DNA of 64,000 bases, taken from the NCBI RefSeq assembly GCF_003340345.1, contig NZ_PPTQ01000001.1:227045-291044 (forward strand), in the 5' to 3' direction. The notes beneath the pieces are model-generated. The model saw nothing but the letters and a program-made list of their open reading frames with translations. It ran no database searches and was not told the origin of the DNA. A program made the translations under genes and the position numbers. Source of the DNA: Paraeggerthella hongkongensis (GTDB lineage: Bacteria; Actinomycetota; Coriobacteriia; Coriobacteriales; Eggerthellaceae). This document shows positions 17,335 to 25,353 of the stretch, one piece after another (the first letter of the stretch is position 1; every line of letters begins with the position of its first letter).

Positions 17335-18546
17335 TTACCTCCCTTCCTTATCGTCGTACTTGCCGATGGACTTGTCGGGGTGCTTGGCATCCCAAGCGCG
17401 CACCTTCTCGAAGTCCGCGCCGCCGTCCATGCGTCCGGACAGCTTCATGCCGAAGCCGTGCACAACCAGGGCACCCGCCAGGAAGCAGGTGATGCCCAAA
17501 GCGATGGTGCCGGGCTGGACCATCCAGTCGCCGATGCGCAGGTCGCGATGGCGCTTGTAGAACGGGGTGTTGACCTCGACCCAGTTCTGACCCGGATCGT
17601 TGGGGTTGGCCTCGCAGCATCCGATGCAGGGAGAACCGGCCTGGACGCACCAGCTGCGACGGTCGTTCCACAGCACGACGCCGCAGTTGGACTTCGTCTG
17701 GGGACCACGGCATCCCAGCGGGTACAGGCAGTAGCCCATGGCTTCTTCCTTGGAACCGAACTGGTACACGAACTCGCCGTTCTCGAAATGGCCGCGACGC
17801 TCGCAGTTGTCGTGAATGGTCTGGCCGAAGATGCCGACGGGCTTGTTCTGGCTGTCAAGCGCGGGCAGCGTGTTGTCCATGAGGACGACGTCCACCAAAA
17901 CCGACACGAGCCACTCGGGGTTGGCCGGGCAGCCGGGGATGTTCACCACCGGAACGTTGATGCCGGCCTTCTCCAGATACTGCTGAACGCCCAAGGCGCC
18001 CGCGGAATTGGGATGCGCGCCCATCCAACCGCCGTTGACCGCGCAAGATCCCAGCGCGATGACCGCGTTGGCGTTCGCGGCAGCCTCCTCCAGATGATGC
18101 GTGCCCGGAGCATCGGCGACGCGCAGAGCCTGGCCGCCCCATCCCTCCAGCACAGCTCCCTCGTAGATAAGGATGTAGTTGCCAGCTTCGATCGTCTGCG
18201 CCTTCGCCTCTTCGACGGAATGACCGGCAGCGGCCGAAAGCGTCTCGGAATAGTTGAGCGAGATCATCTCGAGCACGATCGTAGCCGCGCTCGGCGTCTC
18301 AACCTGGGCGAACGACTCAGTACAACCCGTGCACGACGCGCCTTCGATCCAAATGACCGGGTACAACTTACCCTTCGTTGCGCCGATCACGGATTTTTCG
18401 AGAGCCTGCGCTATCTTCGGAGCAGCCAGTTCGGACAGCCCGGCGGCAACTGCGACCGCGCCGCAAAGCTTCATGAAATCGCGGCGGCTTACTCCTCGAG
18501 CCGCCAGCATATCCTGAAACTCAGATACGGTGGCCTCTTTTCCCAT
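17335..18546 (-). CDS. [NiFe] hydrogenase small subunit with Tat signal
   Basis: ATG 18546 lies seven bases after GGAGG and gives 403 residues. A twin-arginine signal SRRDFMKLCGAVAVAAGL is at 20-37. The proximal cluster begins IEGASCTGCTESF, and the later cysteine groups (HDNCERRGHF, CLYPLGCRGP, CGVVLW, CIGCCE) bind the medial and distal clusters. A hydrophobic helix (TIALGITCFLAGALVVHGFG) before a charged C-terminal tail anchors the complex in the membrane. It is the first gene of the operon; six bases separate it from the large subunit. Confidence 0.97.
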   Translation of the reverse strand: MGKEATVSEFQDMLAARGVSRRDFMKLCGAVAVAAGLSELAAPKIAQALEKSVIGATKGKLYPVIWIEGASCTGCTESFAQVETPSAATIVLEMISLNYSETLSAAAGHSVEEAKAQTIEAGNYILIYEGAVLEGWGGQALRVADAPGTHHLEEAAANANAVIALGSCAVNGGWMGAHPNSAGALGVQQYLEKAGINVPVVNIPGCPANPEWLVSVLVDVVLMDNTLPALDSQNKPVGIFGQTIHDNCERRGHFENGEFVYQFGSKEEAMGYCLYPLGCRGPQTKSNCGVVLWNDRRSWCVQAGSPCIGCCEANPNDPGQNWVEVNTPFYKRHRDLRIGDWMVQPGTIALGITCFLAGALVVHGFGMKLSGRMDGGADFEKVRAWDAKHPDKSIGKYDDKEGR

Positions 18547-18906
18547 GTGCACACCTCCTCAGGTGCTTCTCGTCTTGCTTACCTGCTTATGCATTCTCCA
18601 CGACGGTTATGCAAAAATGGAGAAAAGGTGCGCGAGCGCAACGTTTAACCCGCAAATGGCGCGAAAGTGTTACCGCCGTCCGAAGCCGTAACAAACAGTA
18701 TTCACCATTTCGGCTCATGCTTGCATTTTGATGCAGCATTTGCCGGGTTTCGCCCCCCGCTATGCAAACAGTCCGACGCAAGAAACCAGCCGTAAATCGA
18801 TGTAAGCGACCGTTCGGTTTCTTGTCGTGCACCACTTCTCCCGTCGCAAAACGGGTATGATAGCACACGATATGCAATGAGAGCCTGAGAACTAGAAGGA
18901 TTCAAT
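18547..18906. promoter_or_regulatory. Divergent control region between the hydrogenase operon and pheA
   Basis: This 360-base gap must hold the promoters of both flanking transcripts. An imperfectly spaced inverted repeat TGTTAC...GTAACA lies at 18668-18693 and is a candidate regulator site for the hydrogenase operon. A TATGAT hexamer at 18857 could be the -10 box of pheA, but I see no good -35 partner. AGAAGGATTCAAT before the pheA ATG is its ribosome binding site. No gene was found here. Confidence 0.4.
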
Positions 18907-19758
18907 ATGACGCTGACAGAAGCTTCTTTCGCCTACCTGGGACCCGCCGGAACGTACAGCGACGAGGCCGCGCGGTCCTTTGCCGCGCGCCTGGGAATCG
19001 ACGAGCCGAACCTGGTGGAATGCCCGTCTTTCAGCGAGGTGTTCGACTGCGTGGATCGTGGCCGCTGCACCTACGGCGTCGTAGCCATGGAAAACGCCCT
19101 CGAAGGTCCGGTGACGGCCACGCTCGACAACTTCGCGTTTCGCAGCTCGGCCACGATCCTCGGCGAAGAAGTGCTCGACATCCACCACTGCTTGCTGGTG
19201 CATCCCGAAAGCGACCTTGCGCGCATCAAGACGGTTGCCTCGCATCCGCAAGGCCTCGCGCAATGCCGACGCTACCTGAACGAGCAGCTTCCGGGGCGCG
19301 CCACCATCACCACGTCCTCCACCGCGGAAAGCGCGCGCCTAGCCGCATCCGATCCCGAAGTAGCCGGCATCGGCAACTCGTTCGCCGCACAGCTGTACGG
19401 AGCGCGCGTGGCCGAGGCGGGCATCGAGGACCACTACGGCAACCAAACCTCGTTCGCGCTCATCGGCCGCCAGGGGCATCCGCCGGTTTTCGAGGGAGAG
19501 CGCTTCAAGACCTCGCTCGCGCTGTTTCTGCAAGCGGACAAGGCGGGCGCGCTGCTCATGATCCTGTCCGAGTTTGCCTACGCGGGCATCAACCTGACCA
19601 AGATCCAGTCCCGGCCCACCAAACAGGCGCTTGGCGAGTACATGTTCTTCGTGGACCTGGAAGGCAGCGTGAACGACCTGCCCGTGCAAACCGCGCTCAA
19701 CTGCCTGCGCCTCAAGCTGCGCGAAGTGAAGGTGCTCGGCAGCTACCCGATCGGATAG
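18907..19758 (+). CDS. pheA: Prephenate dehydratase
   Basis: The 283-residue protein starts ATG after AGAAGGATTCAAT. It begins FAYLGPAGTYSDEAA and has GVVAMENALEGPVTATLD, both signatures of prephenate dehydratase, and ends in an ACT domain (about 200-275; FKTSLALFLQADKAGAL) that normally senses phenylalanine. It makes phenylpyruvate from prephenate. One oddity: the active-site motif normally read as N.TRF is NQTSF here, so the usual arginine is replaced by serine. Monofunctional; no chorismate mutase domain. Confidence 0.93.
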   Translation: MTLTEASFAYLGPAGTYSDEAARSFAARLGIDEPNLVECPSFSEVFDCVDRGRCTYGVVAMENALEGPVTATLDNFAFRSSATILGEEVLDIHHCLLVHPESDLARIKTVASHPQGLAQCRRYLNEQLPGRATITTSSTAESARLAASDPEVAGIGNSFAAQLYGARVAEAGIEDHYGNQTSFALIGRQGHPPVFEGERFKTSLALFLQADKAGALLMILSEFAYAGINLTKIQSRPTKQALGEYMFFVDLEGSVNDLPVQTALNCLRLKLREVKVLGSYPIG

Positions 19759-19778
19759 CGCATCAACCTATGGGAACC

Positions 19779-19859
19779 GGGGCTGGGGAAGAGGCCCGAT
19801 CGCTCAGACAGTCCTCGCTTCGCTGCGGAACTCGCTTGGCGGACCTCTTCCCCAGCCCC
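19779..19859. repeat. Inverted repeat, terminator or REP-like, between pheA and mntP
   Basis: GGGGCTGGGGAAGAGG at 19779-19794 is perfectly inverted at 19844-19859, leaving a 49-base loop. A second short fold (ACCGGGC...GCCCGGGT) follows within 20 bases. The two genes converge here, so the structure could terminate both; but there is no T-tract, and the long structured loop looks more like a REP-type element. Confidence 0.5.
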
Positions 19860-19933
19860 TCCGCCGATCGCGGCCATTCCACCGGGCAGCTCTTCGCTGG
19901 CCCGGGTTCTACCTGGAAGGTTCTCGGGAATCG

Positions 19934-20515
19934 CTAGAACGCCAGTATTCCCAGGTGCTCGAGCAGGATTTTCAGGCCGATGAGAATGAGGACCACGCCG
20001 CCTGCGATGGTGGCCGTTTTTTCGTAGCGCGCGCCGAAGCGGTGCCCAACGGCAACGCCTACAAGGGAAAGCGCGAACGTGGTCACGCCGATAACGACCA
20101 CCGAAGCCACGATGTCAACGCGCAGAAACGCGAACGTGATGCCCACGGCCAAGGCATCGATGCTGGTAGCCACCGCCATCATCGTTAGTTCGCGCAGGTC
20201 AAGCCGCCCGTCCACCGCGCAGGACAGCTGCTCGTCATCGTCGCCGTGAAACGAGTCCCACAGCATCTTCGCGCCGATGATCAGCAAAAGCCCGAACGCG
20301 ATCCAATGATCAACCGGCGTGATGAACTGCTCGAACTGGGTGCCCAACGCCCAGCCGATCAGAGGCATGAGCGCCTGGAACCCTCCGAAGAACAACGCGA
20401 TCACCAACGCCTGACGCATGTTCAGGCGCTTCATGCACAGCCCCTTGCACACGGAAACCGCAAACGCGTCCATGGACAAACCTACGCCCACCAGCAGCAA
20501 TTCGACAAAACCCAC
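19934..20515 (-). CDS. mntP: Manganese efflux pump MntP
   Basis: A GTG at 20515, seven bases after AGAGGA, gives 193 residues, against 188 in E. coli. The protein has six hydrophobic helices in two inverted halves. The acidic intramembrane motifs of the family are present: VGLSMDAFAVSVCKGL and VATSIDALAVGITFA. It exports Mn2+. Upstream is a yybP-ykoY riboswitch followed by a terminator hairpin, so expression should depend on manganese. Confidence 0.95.
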   Translation of the reverse strand: MGFVELLLVGVGLSMDAFAVSVCKGLCMKRLNMRQALVIALFFGGFQALMPLIGWALGTQFEQFITPVDHWIAFGLLLIIGAKMLWDSFHGDDDEQLSCAVDGRLDLRELTMMAVATSIDALAVGITFAFLRVDIVASVVVIGVTTFALSLVGVAVGHRFGARYEKTATIAGGVVLILIGLKILLEHLGILAF

Positions 20516-20582
20516 AGCGCAATCCTCTCGTCCGCCTTCGACCCCAGCAAACCCCGTGCGGCCTCTTCCCCGCATCAGGGCA

Positions 20583-20735
20583 TAAAAATACCGGCGCGCG
20601 CCGGTTGCGGAAATGCACGGTGCGACGCCTTCGTCACACCGCGAGTCTTGTCATTTAATGCTGGCCAGCTTCGTCTGAAGCAGTATGTTGACCCAGCCAC
20701 GCCGTACGGCGCCGACTACTCCCCCACGGGATTGA
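20583..20735 (-). promoter_or_regulatory. yybP-ykoY manganese riboswitch with intrinsic terminator
   Basis: Read on the minus strand, the leader starts with GGGGGAGTAG and contains GGGTCAACATACTGC, the two conserved blocks of the yybP-ykoY aptamer, then a further paired region ending in GACAAGACTCGCGG. About 90 bases on, ACCGGCGCGCGCCGGT folds into a perfect hairpin (20589-20604) followed by ATTTTTAT, an intrinsic terminator, 68 bases before the mntP start. In known cases Mn2+ binding prevents termination and switches efflux on; the same is inferred here. Confidence 0.88.
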
Positions 20736-20788
20736 GGTATTTTACCACAGAGACCCGCTCGCGCGCCCGTCTTTTAGCGGACCGCGCG

Positions 20789-21667
20789 CTACGCCCGGAA
20801 GACGCCTCCTTCTTGGCGGAAGAACCCTTCTCGCACCAGGCCGTTTACGATGGACTCGAACGTCTCGGCATCCACGCCGTCGCGGCCCGCCGCGCGCTCG
20901 AACGCATCCAGGCGAGCGGCCAGATCGTCGAAGCCGATGCCCGGCTCGGCCAACACCACGCGCACCAGCTCGGCGCGCTTCTGACGGCGCGACCCGTCGA
21001 ACGTCGATTGCCGCGCGTAATGGGCGCTGCGCCGCGAGGGGTTGGCGACAAGCGTTTTCAGATGCGCGCCGTAATCCAGAAGCGCGTAGTACCAGGCGCG
21101 CGCATCGTCTTGCGGGCACGTAGCGGCAACGAGCGGCGTCAATTCCCGATCGGACACCTTGTCACGCTGAGGGAACACCTCATGCAGAAACACCGTGCGC
21201 ACGTTCGTCTCAATGTAGATCGAAGGCTTGCCGAACGCGAACGCCATGACGCCGGCCGCCGTAGCCGGGCCGATGCCGGGAAGCTGCTGCAGCTGTTCGG
21301 CCGTGTCGGGAAGGGCGCCGCCATGGATAGCGGAGCATTCCTCGCACGCGCGCTTGAGGGCAAGGGCGCGCCGGTTGTAGCCAAGCCCCTGCCATTGCGC
21401 CAGAACATCGGCGGTGCCGGCCGCAGCCAGCGCGTCGACCGTGGGAAACAGCGACATCCAGCGCTCCCAATGCTTCAGCACGCGCGTCACTTGCGTCTGC
21501 TGAAGCATGACCTCCGAAACCAAAACCGCGTAGGGATCGTCCAGATAGCGCCAAGGCAGCTCCCGATAGCGCAGCGCGCCCTCTTCGCGAACCTTGGCCT
21601 CGAACGCCTCGCGAGCTAACGGAGCGTCGGCGGGCCACGAAGGCGAATCGAAACCCGCTACGCGCAC
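20789..21667 (-). CDS. mutY: A/G-specific adenine glycosylase MutY, lacking the Fe-S cluster motif
   Basis: GTG 21667 overlaps the Rrf2 stop by ten bases and gives 292 residues. The catalytic core is clear: the MutY-type SEVMLQQTQVTRVLKHWERW, the helix-hairpin-helix LQQLPGIGPATAAGVMAFAF, and IETNVRTVFLHEV, with Asn where the catalytic Asp of this family (VDTNV-type) usually stands one position earlier. After the core, where relatives have CxxxxxxCxxCxxxxxC, this protein reads NPSRRSAHYARQ and has no cysteine. The NUDIX-like recognition domain is also missing. Family role: removes adenine opposite 8-oxoguanine. Confidence 0.85.
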   Translation of the reverse strand: MRVAGFDSPSWPADAPLAREAFEAKVREEGALRYRELPWRYLDDPYAVLVSEVMLQQTQVTRVLKHWERWMSLFPTVDALAAAGTADVLAQWQGLGYNRRALALKRACEECSAIHGGALPDTAEQLQQLPGIGPATAAGVMAFAFGKPSIYIETNVRTVFLHEVFPQRDKVSDRELTPLVAATCPQDDARAWYYALLDYGAHLKTLVANPSRRSAHYARQSTFDGSRRQKRAELVRVVLAEPGIGFDDLAARLDAFERAAGRDGVDAETFESIVNGLVREGFFRQEGGVFRA

Positions 21668-22239
21668 GGCTGCGGGCTTTCCGGGTTCGCGTCGTCCGGA
21701 GCCTCGACGGTCAGATGAGCGCAGGAAACCGAGCAGCTTGCCACCCTGCACGCCTCGGGCCGAGCGTCGGCGGGCGCATGCACGGGAGCCTCCTTGCCGC
21801 GAGCCTTCGCAAGAGCCGCCTCCACCACGGGATGCGTTGCCCCCAACTCGATCAAATCCTTGAGCGTAATGGAGCCGAAGTAATCGTTGAGCAGGCGATC
21901 CGCGCCCTGCCACAGCTTGTTGTACGCACAGGATTTCTGCTTCTCGCAATACTCGGGGTCCAGCACGCACAACGACACGCTCACCGGACCCTGGATAGCC
22001 TCCAGGACCTCGAGCAGCGTGACCTCCGCAGGATCGCAATTGAGGGCCAGGCCGCCGCGCGCACCGCGCACCGTTTTGATAAGCCCGCCCTTGACCAAGT
22101 CGTGCTGAATGCTGCGCGCGAACGCGTAAGGGATGTCCTCGTCTTCGGCGATATCGGACACCGACACGTAAGCGTCGCCGCTTTTATAAGCGGCACGAAG
22201 TATCCTGCAAGCGTAATCGCAGCGTCGCGTGATGTCCAT
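21658..22239 (-). CDS. Rrf2-family regulator with Fe-S cysteines
   Basis: The 193-residue protein has the Rrf2 winged helix: MDITRRCDYACRILRAAYKS, ISDIAEDEDIPYAFARSI (the recognition helix), and VRGARGGLALN in the wing. A cysteine triad CVLDPEYCEKQKSC (spacing 6 and 5) around residues 92-105 is where IscR and NsrR bind Fe-S clusters, so it may sense iron, oxygen or nitric oxide. The C-terminal 50 residues add three further cysteines and are not typical of the family. It lies between the AAA-like gene (three-base gap) and mutY (overlap). Confidence 0.9.
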   Translation of the reverse strand: MDITRRCDYACRILRAAYKSGDAYVSVSDIAEDEDIPYAFARSIQHDLVKGGLIKTVRGARGGLALNCDPAEVTLLEVLEAIQGPVSVSLCVLDPEYCEKQKSCAYNKLWQGADRLLNDYFGSITLKDLIELGATHPVVEAALAKARGKEAPVHAPADARPEACRVASCSVSCAHLTVEAPDDANPESPQPCA

Positions 22240-22242
22240 CGA

Positions 22243-23793
22243 TTATCCCTCTTCCCCTTTCAGCAGGTCCTCCAAGTGCTCGAGGTCGCGGCGAAAATCG
22301 CTGATCACCGCGTTTTCAAGCGCACGGTATTCCTCCGAATCGAGCGGCTGGTAGGCCGCCATCTTGTCGAACAGATTGTCCGCCGTCACCGGCACGTAGC
22401 GCCGCGCCATAAGGCTTGCCTTGTAGGCTTCCTCCACGGCCTCCCGCGCCGCCATGTAGATGTCGTAGCGAGGCATCTGGGCAGAATAGCGCACGAGGGC
22501 CGCCTGGTCGACGCCGCGCAGCGAAGGATGCTCGCGCGCGATCTCCATCCAGATGTCCGCGCGCTCCGACGCCGTGGGAAAATCGATGTCGACGATGGAC
22601 AGCGGCTCCAGAAGATCGTAGAAGAACGGTTCGATCTCCCCCGCTTCGGACGCAGACGCCAGCACGAACACGTCGGGGTTCTCGACAGCCGAGCGTATGA
22701 GGTTGATGGCCTCGCGCGCGCCGCGGGACAAACTTGCCATGAGGAAGCCGCCGAGATCGTCCCCCGCAGGCTCGGACACCGGCGACGCCCACAGGTCAAG
22801 ATCCTCCAGCAGCAGAACGCCCGCGCCTTCGAAGGCGTTGCGAGCCGCGTTCAACTGGGGCTGGCGGTCGGCCTGGGCCATCACGCACAGGACGGGCATG
22901 CCCTGCAGGTTCTCCTCCATGCGCATGCGCAGCGCAGGCAAGCCCAGCTCGCCTAGCGTGGCAACCATGAACCGGTTCGCATCCTCGCGCGCCGGCGAGC
23001 GGAACAGCAGCGCGTCGGCGGCGGGCATGCGATCCAGCCCGTGCCGCGCGTTCAGCTGCCTGACCAGCTCTTGGAACTGGGGGTCGCCCTGCATGCCCAC
23101 CCCGAAATCGCGCATGAGCGCCACTGTTCGATCGTATCCCACCAGCTCTCGATACGTGATGCGCTCGAGCGTGGAAAGAACGGCCGCGCTGTCGGCGTCA
23201 TGGCCGGTCGCATCCGCGCTTTCCTCCGACGCCGCTTCGACCTCGCCGGAAGAAGACGCGTCTTCGGAACCTGCCGACGCATCTTTTTCGGCGGGCACGG
23301 CCGCTTCGGGAGCGTCCTTCGCCTTCCCGGCGCGCTGCGCCGGGGCGGTCACGTGCTCGACGCGCAGCAGGCGCGCGCCGTCAAGGCCCAGAAAGTCCTG
23401 CGAGATGAGGTCCGTCATGTCCTCCAGGTCCTCGCGTGAAAGGCCGAACTCCTGCAGCTTGTCGAGAGCCAGGCCCTGCAGCTGCTCGGCGCAGGAGACC
23501 GTTTCGTCGGAAGACAGGTACGGCTCCAACCGCTCGAACACGTATTCGGCAATCGAGCGCTCCTTGAGCGCGCAGGCAAGCGCCCACGCCTGCTTGAGGC
23601 CTTCGAGCGCCGCCTCGTCGGGCGCCGTGCCGTCGGTGCGGCGCGCCTGCTCGAAAGCGGCAAGGTACAGGTGCATCCCCAGCACCGCATCGCCCGCTGC
23701 GCAAGCCTGCGCGGCTCGGCGAAGGTACTCGCTGGATGAATTTTCGTGCTCGTCGTTTTGGCTGGGCGAGCTGTTCGCGTCGTTCTCGAGCAT
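22243..23793 (-). CDS. AAA+-like protein with degenerate Walker A
   Basis: ATG 23793, behind AAAGGAGG, gives 516 residues. Residues 1-220 are acidic, Ala/Glu-rich and probably helical. The C-terminal 280 residues follow an AAA+ order: DALLFRSPAREDANRF stands where the P-loop GPPGTGKT belongs, then GVLLLEDLDLWA as Walker B, VFVLASASEAGEIEPF as sensor 1, and FPTASERADIWMEIAREHP of the lid. The lysine and threonine of the P-loop are absent, so nucleotide hydrolysis is doubtful. I know no characterised homologue; a scaffold or regulatory role is possible. First gene of the operon with Rrf2 and mutY. Confidence 0.65.
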   Translation of the reverse strand: MLENDANSSPSQNDEHENSSSEYLRRAAQACAAGDAVLGMHLYLAAFEQARRTDGTAPDEAALEGLKQAWALACALKERSIAEYVFERLEPYLSSDETVSCAEQLQGLALDKLQEFGLSREDLEDMTDLISQDFLGLDGARLLRVEHVTAPAQRAGKAKDAPEAAVPAEKDASAGSEDASSSGEVEAASEESADATGHDADSAAVLSTLERITYRELVGYDRTVALMRDFGVGMQGDPQFQELVRQLNARHGLDRMPAADALLFRSPAREDANRFMVATLGELGLPALRMRMEENLQGMPVLCVMAQADRQPQLNAARNAFEGAGVLLLEDLDLWASPVSEPAGDDLGGFLMASLSRGAREAINLIRSAVENPDVFVLASASEAGEIEPFFYDLLEPLSIVDIDFPTASERADIWMEIAREHPSLRGVDQAALVRYSAQMPRYDIYMAAREAVEEAYKASLMARRYVPVTADNLFDKMAAYQPLDSEEYRALENAVISDFRRDLEHLEDLLKGEEG

Positions 23794-23965
23794 GTACCCA
23801 ACCTCCTTTGCGTATGGTATCTGCACATCGTGCGCAAAAATGACTATGTTGAGGTCACATTTTACCCGATAGAGACGCATGCGGCGCGGCATGCACTCAA
23901 AACCCAAAAACACTGCGGCTGGGAATCAAGGGGCGGGCGAACCGAAAACGCCGAAACCCAAGAGG

Positions 23966-24757
23966 CTACCAGTCGAGGATGCTCCATCCGCACGCGCGCG
24001 CCGTACGGGTGAGCGGGCGGTCCGGCGTGACGGCGAACGCCTGTTTCGCGGCGCCCAAAACCACGCGGTCGGAATGATGGTCGCCGTACGCGGCAGCCAG
24101 CTCCCACTTGCCGGGGCCGAAATGCTCGTCGCCGAAGCGCTGCACCGCAGCCAGCTTCTCCTCGCCTTCGACCGGAAGCCCCTCCACGCGGCGCTCGTAG
24201 GTGCCGTCAGGAGCAACGCACATGCGCGTGGACACCTGGTGCGCGAAGGGGTGGTGCTCCATGGCGCGCAGGATAATGGGTTCGAAGGTGGCGGAAACCA
24301 CCAGCACCACGTCGCCCGCTTCCGCATGGGCGCGCATGGCGGCGTCGGCCTGCGGACGGAAAATCGGCGCAATGCTGTGGTCGTAGAAGTCGGCCAGAAA
24401 CGCGTCGACTTTCTTGGCAGGCCAGCCCTCGAAAGCCGTGAACACCAGCCCGCGCACGCGCGCCTCGTTCTGCGGAAGGCGCAGCTTGTAGGCAGCCGCC
24501 CATAGCAGGATGCGCGAGACCACGCGCTTGCGCAGAAGGCCCAGCTTCATGAGATGGGCGACCAGCAAGACCGGGGAGTTGCCGTCAATGCTCGTACCGT
24601 CGAAATCGAACACCGCCAACTGCACGGGCGCGTCGGAATCGGTCGACCCCGTTTGGCCGCGCACGCCTGCGGGTGCAACAACCCCCGCGCCCTCCTGATT
24701 CGGCTTCGCTTCAACGTTCGGTTCTACGTTCGCGCTCTGATCCCCGCTCCGGGACAT
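23966..24757 (-). CDS. HAD-IB family phosphatase (SerB-like fold)
   Basis: The 263-residue frame begins with about 45 residues of low complexity, so the start is uncertain; the domain begins at LAVFDFDGTSIDGNSP, the HAD motif I with both aspartates. Motif II is VVLVVSATFEPI and motif III/IV is ELAAAYGDHHSDRVVLG. The helical cap in between matches HAD-IB enzymes such as phosphoserine phosphatase relatives acting on small phosphates or lipids. In the unlysogenised chromosome it would lie 86 bases behind the ABC exporter gene now at 58345. Confidence 0.88.
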   Translation of the reverse strand: MSRSGDQSANVEPNVEAKPNQEGAGVVAPAGVRGQTGSTDSDAPVQLAVFDFDGTSIDGNSPVLLVAHLMKLGLLRKRVVSRILLWAAAYKLRLPQNEARVRGLVFTAFEGWPAKKVDAFLADFYDHSIAPIFRPQADAAMRAHAEAGDVVLVVSATFEPIILRAMEHHPFAHQVSTRMCVAPDGTYERRVEGLPVEGEEKLAAVQRFGDEHFGPGKWELAAAYGDHHSDRVVLGAAKQAFAVTPDRPLTRTARACGWSILDW

Positions 24758-24875
24758 GGCATTCCATTCTCATCGTGTCGACGGAGCCGCGCCCTTGGCG
24801 CGGCGGACGGGAGCTCGCATGCAGGCCCCCGCCCGCCGCGCGCTACCCCTCGCTCCCGTCGTTGCATGCAACGAA

Positions 24876-24882
24876 TTGAGAA
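24876..24882. other. attL core
   Basis: TTGAGAA occurs here and at 58366-58372, in the same orientation, at the two prophage ends. Flanks are also alike (GTATAACTCT here, TTATACAACTCT at the right end). Joining the chromosome left of this core to the chromosome right of the other core restores a longer ABC exporter C-terminus ending YNSQFVACNDGSEG, with a TAG at 24843-24845. YNSQF is the usual end of such exporters, which supports the assignment. Confidence 0.7.
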
Positions 24883-25018
24883 GTATAACTCTTTAATTCT
24901 CAATACGCTAGGTATGCTACCAACTGGTGTTTTAGATTCGCCAATGCTAGAAAAGCTCGCAAAAACGCCAACTTAGGATATGCGAAGGATATGGGAAAGC
25001 GTCGAAAAGGAGACCGAA

Positions 25019-25150
25019 ATGAAGAAGATGAAGAAGAAACGCTGCTACGCTCTAGCCGATTACATGGAGGCGGCTGCATGTTCCGACGACCCGAGCGACC
25101 GCGTCGCGGCGTGCCCGGTGGCCGCCGCACAGGGCTTATCAAGCCCGTAA
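25019..25150 (+). CDS. 43-residue phage-end peptide, unknown
   Basis: AAAGGAGACCGAA precedes ATG 25019. The peptide starts with a lysine-rich run (MKKMKKKRCYALADYMEAAA), has four cysteines or serines in its second half, and ends at TAA 25150. It is opposite in direction to the lysis genes and only 137 bases inside attL, a place where phages often keep genes expressed in the lysogen. The strong ribosome binding site is the main evidence; coding is not certain. Confidence 0.45.
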   Translation: MKKMKKKRCYALADYMEAAACSDDPSDRVAACPVAAAQGLSSP

Positions 25151-25166
25151 ATCGAACCCCAAACGC

Positions 25167-25200
25167 AAAAAAAGAGGGCGCGCCACGAAGGATGCGCCCG
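25167..25200 (-). terminator. Terminator after the phage lysis genes
   Basis: On the minus strand GGGCGCATCC and GGCGCGCCC pair around TTCGT, followed by TCTTTTTTT, a strong intrinsic terminator. It ends the long leftward structural transcript 154 bases after the endolysin stop. Confidence 0.85.
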
Positions 25201-25353
25201 AAAGGAACCCACCTCCCCGTTTGTGCGGGAAGGCCATAACGTCTTGGAAACCGAGCGCCGTTTACGCGGCGCCCTTAGAGAAAATAGCGTGATGTCATAC
25301 CGACATCATCATCTTACCATGCGAACGTATGCTCTGGACACTGGTAATTGATG

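Noticed and set aside
18725..18750. FNR-like box TTGATGCAGCATTT
   Set aside because: Only the left half fits TTGAT; the right half lacks ATCAA and there is no matching promoter.
24893..24905. AATTCTCAA as another att core
   Set aside because: It is inverted relative to the other copies and cannot serve as a direct recombination pair; the directly repeated TTGAGAA restores the exporter end.
24991..25239. 82-codon frame overlapping the 43-codon peptide at attL
   Set aside because: Its start lacks a ribosome binding site and its Arg/Gly-rich product looks like non-coding GC sequence.
25163..25300. Further hairpin GCGCCG...CGGCGC as another gene end
   Set aside because: The fold at 25250-25275 has no T-tract, and the terminator at 25167-25200 already serves the lysis operon.
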